Shown here: positions 1-8,983 of the stretch, one piece after another
How positions within the stretch are numbered: position 1 is the first letter of the stretch
Layout: each line of letters starts with the position of its first letter
From: Dolomedes plantarius
Taxonomy: Eukaryota > Arthropoda > Arachnida > Araneae > Dolomedidae
Direction: 5' to 3'
DNA: 64,000 nucleotides
NCBI GenBank assembly: GCA_907164885.2
Contig: OU015496.1
Span: 164,294,941 to 164,358,940, forward strand
Translations under genes and position numbers: made by a program
Notes under the pieces: model-generated
Databases searched by the model: none
What the model was told of the DNA's origin: nothing
What the model saw: only the letters and a program-made list of their open reading frames with translations

Positions 1-482
1 TACCGGAACATGCAGGTGCAGATTGATCTTTTCGGTCATTTTGGTTGCAGTTGTTTTCTTTCTTCATGTCGCAATCCACTTCAATACCTCGTCCGTCTCT
101 TTCACTCAGCTCTCCCTTTCGTCCATTATTCTGTTTCGCAAAGGATGTTTTTCCGTGCACTCTGTATGCTATCATGTCTTTCGATACCATAGCTCAAAAA
201 ACACCCATTAAACTGGGGGTTGCAGTAACAGATACTCCAATTTAAACGCGCTCCAAAAATTTGCCCTTTTCGCAAGGTCTGCAAGGTTTGATATTTTACG
301 CTGTTCACGCCAAAAGCACGATGCCCTTAGCTTCATTACTGCTATCTGACAGTAGAATAATACATACACTATATTATATAAAACAATACCGGTGGCCAGA
401 CTTATTTTTAAAGGAATACAAAGCACATTCATAAACACCACTAATATTGATAGGTATTTCCATTATTTTGATAACCACCTGT
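1..482 (-). pseudogene. Tc1-like transposase, decayed N-terminal fragment with its terminus
   Basis: Read on the minus strand, about 310 down to 1 resembles the N-terminal helix-turn-helix region of Tc1-type transposases (for example residues LRKGQIFGARL), followed by several in-frame stops and frame changes. The right edge near 440-482 reads inward as a Tc1-type terminal repeat (CAGGTGGTTATCAAAATAA) next to a TA. The fragment runs off the left edge of the window, so the catalytic part is not visible. It cannot encode a working protein. The mariner element that follows sits directly against this terminus. Family assignment is by eye and moderately sure. Confidence 0.6.
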
Positions 483-485
483 ATA

Positions 486-2093
486 CAGGGTGTCCCAAAA
501 CGACCGCATAAATTCTGCACAGCTAGATTCCTCGTTGGGAGTACATAAAATCTGCCCAAAGGAGCGTTCCTGTACGATCCATAGTTTACGAGAAAAATAC
601 GAAAAACAAAGTATGACGTCACTGCCAGTGCAAGAAAAATCACTTTATTGAACATATCAACAGCATTCTCAATTTAAACCAGATGTTCAAAGTGTCCGCC
701 GTGCAATTCAAAGTGTCCGCCGAGGCAGGCTTGAGCACGCCGTGGAATGGCTGTCATCACACGTTGCAGCATCGCGGGGTCCACCGAAGTACAAGCAGCA
801 TGCAGACGAGCAACTAAGTCCATTTGTGTTGTCACTACGTCTCGATACACCAGTTCCTTGAGATGGCCACATAGGAAAAAATCCAACGGTGTAAGATCTG
901 GCGAACGTGGCGGCCATAGAACCGGACCCCCACGTCCGATCCAGCGGCCGGGGTATTCCATATCCAGCCAACCATGTACAGGAGCACAGAAATGTGCCGG
1001 AGCCCCATCATGCTGGAACCAAAGTCCCTGTATTGCCGCTAATGGTATGTCATCGAGGAACTCGGTTAAGACCTCATTGAGAAACACCACGTACGACTGT
1101 CCCGAGAGCCGTTCAGGCAACAGATATGGTCCAAGCAGGCGATCCCCGAGTATGCCGGCCCACACGTTAAGAGACCAACGTGCCTGATGTTTCTGCGGCC
1201 GGATTGCATGCGGATTGACCTGGGACCACATATGGCTGTTGTGATGGTTGAATACCCCATCACGAGTGAAACATGATTCATCAGTCCACAGGATATGTGC
1301 AATGAAACCATTATCTGTGTTCTGTTGCTGCAACAGCCATTCACAGAAGGCCACGCGTTTCTGAAAGTCATCTGGTTTCAGACCTTGCACGGTTGTGTAC
1401 CGAAATGGGTGTAGCCTCTCAGACCGTAAATGCCTGTACACAGTACTTTTACTCGAAGTCATCTCACGGGCTAATGCGCTTGTGCTTACCTCGGGCGTCT
1501 CTTCTACCCGCTGCAGTATTGTATCCGCCTTTGCTACCGTCAGGCCGCTCCGCGGTCTTCCAGTATCGTGAAGATTGGCTGTTGGCAAGACGCTTCCCGT
1601 ATTTCGCAGTCTGTCGTCCAGCCTACGGATGACGTTGACATCGGGAGGACGGCGGGACGGATATCGACGGGCATACTCCCTAGCAGTTCGTAAGGCATTT
1701 CCATTACATCGGCCGTACATCAAGTACATGTCGTAGTAGTCACGAACGGAGTACATGGCCACCATACGAAGACTACCGGTAGCTGCAAGATGCAGCCTTT
1801 TAAATACCAGTTCAACGGCGGCTTGACGTCATTCCATGGCGCGCGCGTATGCATGACGCGATATGCGCGGCGAACGTTTTAAACATTATCGTCTGGAAAG
1901 ATATGCAAATATTGTTGTTGATATGTCCAATAAATTGTTTTTTTCTTGCACCGGCAGTGACGTCATACTTTGTTTTTCGTATTTTTCTCGTAAACTATGG
2001 ATCGTACAGGAACGCTTCTTTGGGCAGTTTTTATGTACTCCCAATTAGGAATCTAGCTGTGCAGAGTTTATGAGGTCGTTTTGGGACACCCTG
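486..2093 (-). mobile_element. Mariner-like (IS630-Tc1-mariner) DNA transposon with long TIRs
   Basis: A complete element of about 1.6 kb. The ends read CAGGGTGTCCC... and ...GGGACACCCTG, each flanked by TA (484-485 and 2094-2095), the usual target duplication of this superfamily. The terminal inverted repeats are long, about 175 bp each (486-663 against 1917-2093), with a few mismatches: for example TTCCTGTACGATCCATAG near 568 is mirrored by CTATGGATCGTACAGGAA near 1997. One intact transposase gene fills the interior on the minus strand. It lies immediately beside the terminus of an older Tc1 fragment, so it probably used the TA there. Confidence 0.93.
674..1765 (-). CDS. Mariner-like transposase, DUF4817 N-terminus, DD41D catalytic triad
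   Basis: A complete 363-residue frame. Such enzymes cut the element out and insert it at TA dinucleotides. Residues 5-60 (SVRDYYDMYLMYGRCNGNA and on) match the DUF4817 helical domain found at the start of many arthropod mariner-like transposases. A second helix-turn-helix lies around 75-115. The DDE nuclease core follows: D162 in LWTDESCF, D253 in FQHDGAPAHF, D295 in SPDLTPLDFF. D253 and D295 are separated by 41 residues, which fits the DD41D group rather than classical mariner DD34D or Tc1 DD34E. The C-terminus ends in the GGHFEHL tail typical of these proteins. There is no stop or frameshift and the TIRs are present, so this copy could be active or very recently so. The second in-frame ATG (M4) is an equally plausible start. 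Confidence 0.92.
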   Translation of the reverse strand: MVAMYSVRDYYDMYLMYGRCNGNALRTAREYARRYPSRRPPDVNVIRRLDDRLRNTGSVLPTANLHDTGRPRSGLTVAKADTILQRVEETPEVSTSALAREMTSSKSTVYRHLRSERLHPFRYTTVQGLKPDDFQKRVAFCEWLLQQQNTDNGFIAHILWTDESCFTRDGVFNHHNSHMWSQVNPHAIRPQKHQARWSLNVWAGILGDRLLGPYLLPERLSGQSYVVFLNEVLTEFLDDIPLAAIQGLWFQHDGAPAHFCAPVHGWLDMEYPGRWIGRGGPVLWPPRSPDLTPLDFFLCGHLKELVYRDVVTTQMDLVARLHAACTSVDPAMLQRVMTAIPRRAQACLGGHFELHGGHFEHLV

Positions 2094-2096
2094 TAT

Positions 2097-2345
2097 ATGG
2101 TGCCCGGTATAAAGGGCTTAAGTCAAAAATAGGGATTTAAATATACCAATTTAAACCAATTTTTTATACCAATCGCAGAACAATAATTTTGACTTGAGTC
2201 TTTTGTACAAAGAAATGTACTTTTGTATACAAAATTGATAGACTTAAGCCTTTAATACAAGTCAAAAGATTTTATTTTTATCAATGCTAACAAATATCTA
2301 AAAATCCCCTTTTTTTTTACTCAAGCCCTTTATACCGGGCATCAT
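2097..2345. mobile_element. Short palindromic MITE, TIR TGCCCGGTATAAAGGGCTT
   Basis: The start (ATGGTGCCCGGTATAAAGGG) and the end (CCCTTTATACCGGGCATCAT) are inverted copies with one mismatch, followed inward by CTTAAGT/ACTCAAG. The interior (about 210 bp) is A+T-rich with further small inverted motifs (GACTTGAGTC, GACTTAAGCC) and no coding potential. It directly abuts the mariner-like element. The superfamily is not clear from the termini. Confidence 0.6.
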
Positions 2346-2394
2346 AGAATATATATATATATATATACACTCACACACACACATTATTTCCAAA

Positions 2395-2990
2395 ACTGAA
2401 ATTTAATACATTATTGGACCACCTTTGGCTACCATGACAGCCTCGATCAATTTGTGGTATCTGATCCCTTGGTCTCCATTCCTCGATTAATCCTTTGTCA
2501 GAGAGTTCTCAGTGGGACACACATTCGGACTTCTAGTTCGGCCCACAAGTGTTCGATAGGATTGAAATTTGGATTGTGAGCCGGCCAACCTAATTTTTGT
2601 ATGTTTGTTCTTCAAACCAGGACTCGACAGAGCTCGAAATGTTTAGGTCATGCTAAATGAAACAAGAGTCTGTTCCGAAGACGGCCAAATTGTAGGAAAT
2701 GGACAATAATCTTATGCGTTTATGTACATCCCAGCAGCAACAGTCTATGATCATCACAGAACCCCATCCTAATATAACAGTCGGTACAATACTGTCGGAA
2801 AGAAAACACTTCCTGCGCAGGCGCCATATCCAGGCACCTCCATTCGATTGTGATATTTTGAAGCATGATTCATTCCTTAAGTAAACCTTTTCCTAGAATT
2901 CTGTTGTCATGAACGACGGGATAAATAGCACCGCAATCTCATTTTGGCGTTAGGCGGTGTATTATAGGCTTGTGTGCTCATCTGCCATCG
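2395..2990 (-). pseudogene. Tc1-like transposase remnant (catalytic domain only)
   Basis: On the minus strand, translations in shifting frames recall a DDE Tc1-type catalytic domain. An ESCFKISQSNGGAWIW-like stretch near 2870-2820 corresponds to the first aspartate region, and GWGSVM near 2770 to the conserved glycine-tryptophan strand. Near 2590-2540 a stretch resembles the Asp-Leu-Asn-Pro-Ile-Glu motif. The last conserved piece, AVMVAKGG followed by P, is near 2440-2400, close to the usual C-terminus. Several stops and frameshifts make it a clear pseudogene. The N-terminal DNA-binding part and clear TIRs were not found. Confidence 0.6.
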
Positions 2991-3079
2991 CTTTCTATAT
3001 CATGCAGTGCCAAATGAAGTGTTAAGCTGTTAAGCCTGTAAAATAAAGATTCAAGTACGCCCACACGCACACACACACA

Positions 3080-3507
<428 letters not shown>

Positions 3508-3524
3508 GAGAGAGAGGGTGGTCA

Positions 3525-3973
3525 TAAAAAAAACTTTGCCAATATATGGACTTCTAGTGGCTGTTCCGTTCAACCGATCGAGAGAAAATTTCGGATATAC
3601 TTATTCAGAGGTATAAGCTCAGGATTCTGCGAACGGTAATAAAGTAGCACGGTTACGGTTATAGGTATAGAAACTCGAAATTTTCGATTCTTTTCCCGTC
3701 GCAAAATGCTCAGCGTATGCGAAAACCCTAAAGAGCGTTAGAACGGTACGTGTATCACAAAAAACGGATGCGTTATGCACGTACAAAAAGCAGCTCTGCG
3801 AAAGGCCAACAAAAACACGATGATAGCACTCATGTGGAAAATTTGCAATCCAAATAAAAGTTCTTTTTGTCAGATCTGCATTGTCATCAGTGATTGGTGT
3901 CTTGACTCTGTCATATGCAAGTTTCCTCCGAGGACCCCGATCTCATCTCGATCGGTTGAACGGAACGGCCGAT

Positions 3974-3985
<12 letters not shown>
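3525..3985 (+). repeat. Dispersed repeat family A, copy 1, with short inverted ends
   Basis: Shares extended similarity with the reverse complement of 37550-37992. The shared blocks include GGTCATAA...ACTTTGCC at one end and a stretch with ACACCAATCACTG/CAGTGATTGGTGT near 3885. In this copy the two ends carry inverted versions of GTTCCGTTCAACCGATCGAGA (about 3565 and about 3945), which suggests a non-autonomous DNA element. No coding function was recognised. Confidence 0.65.

Positions 3986-4036
<51 letters not shown>
3977..4036. repeat. (TA)n microsatellite
   Basis: About 30 uninterrupted TA repeats at the right edge of repeat family A. Confidence 0.95.
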
Positions 4037-4038
<2 letters not shown>

Positions 4039-5250
4039 ACTGCTATTACATCAAATTTTAGAAAGGTCTAAGAAGTCAAAGACAAGATCTGATATCAGGG
4101 ATTTGTCACACAGCCTATATTGATAAAATACACAAACACGTATGTACATACGTACACATTAGTTATTGTATATATGTATGTTTGTGGTGTGTCTAAATTT
4201 TGAATTCAATGCGGAGTCATTACCGTTCCCATAATGTTGGGATTGGAAAACACAGCACCTTTCATTACGAATGAATTGCGATCATAAATCTGTTAATAAG
4301 TTGCTGAGTTTCCTCCTGCCGGCGTAACTGATACATTTCGAGAGATTCGTGTAATAAAGGCAACGTTTGTGAGGCTTTGACCCCACTAACGGGAGGCGGT
4401 GTCGGGTTTCCCGAAGTGTCAGCGATAAGTTGATAGACAGTACTTCGAAAGAGAATAACGATTGATTCACCGAGAAGTCCTGATTTACGTCAGCGGACCG
4501 TGACATTTCGTTTGATTGATCGATCTGCCCAGTGGTGTGGGACATTCGTTACAGTTCGCAAAATGACACGGTATTTTCTCGATATACATTCTATGACACA
4601 ACCCTGATGTCATTTCATGTCTGTGATTTCCTGGCCCTTTTCTCGCACATCGAGTTGTGATCGGAAAACTACAGCTATGCAGCCAGACACAATTTGGAAA
4701 TCCAAGCGCGATTCGAATGCGAGATTTCTGTGAAACTATCTTCGTCTAAGACTGATATCTAACATCCTCGTGTCATTTACAACGTGCAAGACCTTGGCTA
4801 TGGTGCGTAATGGTCAGCATTTTCGGCGACTCATGTGCATGCATACGTGCATATAGATATGTGTGTGTAAATAAGTAATACTTTTAACCAGACCGGCACA
4901 GGTGATGGATTCAAACACAGGTAGTCGAAGTCGCTGTAATAAATACATTGGGAAGGCATTGAAAAACCCGCACAACACTGATGAAGTGCACATTATTTTG
5001 TTACAGATTATTCAGCAGACATTCAAGCAAAGCACAGATATCTTTACGGCAGGGTACAATACTAGTAGCCACCGGAATCTGCCGGGTCAGTCAGAAGACG
5101 TTTACATCATAGTATAGTTGTAAGCAGTATGCTGAAGAGGGACAGAAGAGCGAGAGAGCGCGAGCCAGAAGGTAAGAGAGCAAGGCAACGAACAGAAAAT
5201 TGCTGCTCAACGTTTTTATAATATGGGGGCGCTAGGAGTTTATAATTCTA
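4037..5250. other. No recognised feature
   Basis: Moderately A+T-rich sequence. Short frames exist on both strands, for example a minus-strand stretch near 4380-4270 with LRRQEETQQL, but none has a recognisable domain or start context. I see no transposon ends. Confidence 0.5.
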
Positions 5251-5254
5251 TTAA

Positions 5255-5560
5255 TTGGTTAGAATCGAACATCCGACTTGACCACGAGAAGGTATGACTC
5301 AACTACCAAGACTTTCCGAACGGGTTCGTCGTGGCAGGGCCCGATTATGAATGCTGGGGGCCCCTGGGCAGATGCTATTTGGGGGCTCCCCTTATGAACA
5401 TTTATAAAAATAAGAACTATCCATGGGCTATACATACTATTAGAAGTACTAGGTGCATACACCAAGGGGTTGTTGGGGCCCCCTAGCATCAGGGGGCCCT
5501 GGGTAAAGTCCCGATTTGCCCATGCAATAAAAAGGCCCTGCGTCGTGGCGAGATAGACGC
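5255..5560 (-). repeat. Possible tRNA-like SINE head split by a hAT MITE
   Basis: On the minus strand the flanks of the MITE, once the 8-bp duplication is counted once, carry TGGTAGTTGAG (box A-like, about 5305) and GTTCGATTC (box B-like, about 5268). This is the spacing of a tRNA-derived promoter. The body of a SINE was not traced, so this could also be a tRNA pseudogene. Confidence 0.35.
5335..5540. mobile_element. hAT-type MITE with perfect 8-bp target duplication
   Basis: Begins CAGGGCCC and ends AGGCCCTG. Both sides carry CGTCGTGG (5327-5334 and 5541-5548), an exact 8-bp duplication, the hallmark of hAT insertion. The 206-bp interior contains GGGGGCCCCTGGGC-like blocks resembling the element at 3080 and no coding sequence. 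Non-autonomous; it needs a transposase supplied elsewhere. Confidence 0.88.
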
Positions 5561-5961
5561 AGGAAGCTGACTCATGTCTAAAAATAACTTTAATGTTCGG
5601 CGCTTGTGCATGGTTAAGGGATAATTTAGTTGGTTAGTTCGTTTTTTCCTAGTTCACAATTTGAAATAGACATTATCATTTAACTATGGGTTGTTTCTGT
5701 AAGTTATGATCTTCGAGACAGACACAGCATGTTCGTTCCTGACGAATCAATCGATTATATGCTCAAAAGGTAACAGGAACAAGCGAATTAGAGCTTAAAG
5801 AACAGTGCTTATTAAAATTTATCCTTCTGATAGTTTTATCCGCATTGTTGCTGGAAGTTTTAGATTTGCAAGCTAATTTTGTTTTTTTTTCCACTAAAGT
5901 AAAATGTACTGCATTTCGGGAAAAATAAATGAAATGAATACTGTTTAATACATAATATATA
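5549..5961. other. No recognised feature
   Basis: A+T-rich sequence between the hAT MITE and the next Tc1 element. Nothing codes convincingly. Confidence 0.5.
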
Positions 5962-5963
5962 TA

Positions 5964-7154
5964 CACTATCTAAGTATTTGGACACCCATGCAAATGACGA
6001 TATCTGCGGTTGTTATACGTAATGCCCTAAGCCGTTAAATATCGTGTAGGAAACAACGTTGGCATTAGTCGCATGCAAAATGTCACGAAGTGCAGAGTTA
6101 TCTGATTTCAAGAAAAGTGTAATCGTCGGGTGTCACAGAAATGGCCGATCCTTAAGGCTCCATCTAGCGAGCTGATTTGCCAAAAATCGACAGTGGCCTT
6201 TGTGATTCAAAAGTGGAAGGTGAGCGGTGATTGTAGGAATGTGCCCCGAGTCAGCAAACCCATGAAACTGGGAGATAGAGACCGACGGGTACTGTACAGA
6301 GAAACACCCAACCGATGCCCCATATACTGCAGCAGTTTCAACCGGCATCCGGGAGTGTTGTTTCGATGAATACCATTCGCAAAGAAGCACATCTGCTTGG
6401 TTTTCATGGTCGTGCTGCCACCCATAAGTCTTTGATCACAAAGTCCATCCGCACTGCTCGGTTACTGTGGTGCAAAGCACGTCGAAATTGGACCGTAGAT
6501 CAGTGGAAACGGGTTCTCTGAAGCGACGGATCAAGGTTCACCCTCTACCGTTCGGATGGCAGGGTCTGGGTCTGGTGTCTGCCTGGAGAACGCCCCCTGC
6601 CAGAATGTACTGTGCCCACAGTAAAGTTCGTCGGATGTGGAATTATGGTCTGGGGGTGGTTTTGCACGTATGGACTGGGATACTTGGTCCCAATACATAG
6701 TAAGCTCAACGCCGACGCCTACTGCCTTATTTAGGATGACAATGTGCTTCCAACGTGGTAGCAGTTTTACCGGTTAAACCCATGTTACTTCCAGAACGAC
6801 AACACCAGCTGTCTTGCTGCGAGGTCCACCATGGATTGGAATGAAGGCAATGGGGTTAACCGAATGGGCTGGCCTGCCCAGAGCTCAGACATGAACCCTA
6901 TATAGAACCTGTGGGACGAGTTGGATCACCGAATTAAGGGATGCAACAACCGTCCAAAATCGGTGAAGGAACTTACATGTCTTCTCCAAGCCAAGTGGAA
7001 GAAAATACCACTAGCCGTTTTACAAGGACTTCTGGAAAGTATGCCCCGGAGGGTTGAGGCTGTAATTGTTTCTCGCAGAGGCTCTACCAACTACTGAATA
7101 TGATTAAATTTTTTTTTCTATCACATGTGTCCAAATACTTATTGGTAGATAGTG
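5964..7154 (+). mobile_element. Tc1-like transposon, full length but inactive
   Basis: The left end CACTATCTAAGTATTTGGACACC is mirrored by the right end GTGTCCAAATACTTATTGGTAGATAGTG, with a small insertion in the right copy. TA precedes the left end (5962-5963); the right flank has drifted into a TG/TA repeat. The length of about 1.19 kb is normal for a short Tc1 element. The interior carries one broken transposase gene on the plus strand. Confidence 0.88.
6077..7097 (+). pseudogene. Tc1-like transposase pseudogene, DD34E type with the catalytic Glu codon changed to a stop
   Basis: The reading starts at MSRSAELSDFKKSVIVG (6077) and ends near VEAVIVSRGS before the stop at about 7097. The helix-turn-helix half (6077-6300) contains a frameshift near 6150. 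The catalytic half contains SDGSRFTLY (first Asp), QNDNTSC (second Asp) and SSDMNPI followed by TAG. The stop falls exactly where the catalytic glutamate of the DD34E triad belongs (usually SPDLNPIENLW); the residues after it (NLWDELD) remain readable. Other stops lie near 6520, 6730 and 6755. The copy is clearly dead. The TIRs still match well. Confidence 0.85.
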
Positions 7155-7163
7155 TGTGTGTGA

Positions 7164-7603
<440 letters not shown>

Positions 7604-7606
7604 AAA

Positions 7607-7699
<93 letters not shown>
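7604..7699. repeat. (CA)n-(TA)n compound microsatellite
   Basis: CA repeats (about 7608-7640) pass directly into TA repeats (to 7699). Confidence 0.93.
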
Positions 7700-7702
<3 letters not shown>

Positions 7703-7720
7703 TGCTATGGTGGATAAATA

Positions 7721-8192
7721 CACAAGTTATCAGAAATTGAGGAAAATCCCAAAAAGAGGAATTACACATTCAAAACTAGGCCAATCTGTTTAAAATTCAA
7801 ATATGTTGTTAAGTAAAAGGTGCTGAACAATACTACATTATGCAAAATAGTGGCGCTGCAGTCGGAATACGTCATTTGCGAGGAGCATAAAAGTGCATGT
7901 CACAGAGCAAGGCGGCAATTGTATCTGCGAGGCTGAGATCCGACATCTGGCATAGCCAAATTGTAACAATAACCTCCAGGCATCATTTGACCGGAGACCT
8001 ACGATGGTGAGCTACTGGGAGACTAGTAGCAGGACAAAGTCAGACAGTAGTGGCCAGATGACTAAATGTGAGTCCGTCTGTGGTACATAGACTTTGGCAA
8101 CAATTTCTAAACACGGATTCGGCATCCAGGAGGTTCAGCCAAGGACGGCTATACGCTACGACGAGTGCCGCTGATCGATATTTGTCATTATA
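7721..8192 (+). mobile_element. Tc1-like element, 5' part only (same family as 21408-30035)
   Basis: The left terminal repeat CACAAGTTATCAGAAATTGAGG follows a TA (7719-7720). The sequence then parallels the reverse complement of about 30035-29570, including stretches translating to ARLRSDIWHSQIV-like and RLWQQFLNTDSASRR-like residues, the N-terminal DNA-binding part of the transposase. Similarity stops abruptly at about 8192 (TTTGTCATTAT). It lacks the catalytic core and the right end. Confidence 0.78.
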
Positions 8193-8506
8193 GTCGAGTA
8201 AAAATAGCTTAAAATTGGCTGAACCTAGAAGTAATTGTAATACAATTTCTCTTGATGGATTCTTATTTAAAAATGTAGGAAAATGACAATGGTAAAAAGT
8301 CTACCACACGGCGTGACTGCGTAAGCCCAATATTGTGGATTTTCCAAAATAGCCACCGTGTTATGTGAATTGAAAGTTAAGGTCAAGAGGGAGGCATATG
8401 TCATCTTAGATTTTGAAAAGAAATCTATTTTTTAATTACAACTAGAGTTAATTCTAAATATAAACTGTATTATTTTTTAAAAAACCATTTGCATCTTCAA
8501 ACAATA
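8193..8506. other. No recognised feature
   Basis: A+T-rich DNA after the Tc1 break point. Nothing recognised. Confidence 0.5.
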
Positions 8507-8830
8507 TCCATACTATTATATAAAATAGGGTTTTGTGTGTGTTTGTGTGTAGTCATATATTTTCCGCAAGAACGCAAAAACTCGTGAACCGACGGGGCTG
8601 AAATTTAGCATGAGATTAGGTAATTCTCTGGGCTACACAAAGCCTATTCGTGTTTAAAAAATCCCCTCTCTTAGGGCTCCACCCCGTTGGCCGTAAAAGT
8701 TCCAATTTTGTTCTTTTGGAAATTGTTTTATTTTCATAGTTACCATGGAAACAGTAAATGCAATTTGAAATTTTAATATCATCTCGCTTTTTTATGACTA
8801 CACACATTCGCGGAAACTACCTTAAGTATA
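8507..8830 (+). mobile_element. Possible Helitron 5' end
   Basis: The stretch begins TCCATACTATTATATAAAAT after an A, continues with a TGTG-rich run and then CGTGAACCGACGGGGCTGAAAT, a layout like the 5' ends of the Helitrons at 50316 and 50992 (TC..TATATAAAA, then a CTGGACCTAAAGGGCTGAAA block). No matching CTRR-ending 3' hairpin was located, so the right limit is arbitrary. Confidence 0.35.
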
Positions 8831-8983
8831 ACATGTACTATAAAAAAAAACACAGTTTACATCTTAACAACATTTATCATAAAAAAAGTGATTAATTTGT
8901 TTTCATCATAGCCATTTCAATTCCAAAAATTTTTACTCGTGTTACATATTACAGTGATTTCTTTTATTGTGATTGTGGTCTAG

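Noticed and set aside
747..1187. 146-codon plus-strand frame
   Set aside because: Antisense shadow of the intact mariner-like transposase.
4282..4545. Possible gag-like or exon fragment on the minus strand (LRRQEETQQL in a second frame)
   Set aside because: Too short, frame changes needed, and no flanking terminal repeats or splice sites that I trust.
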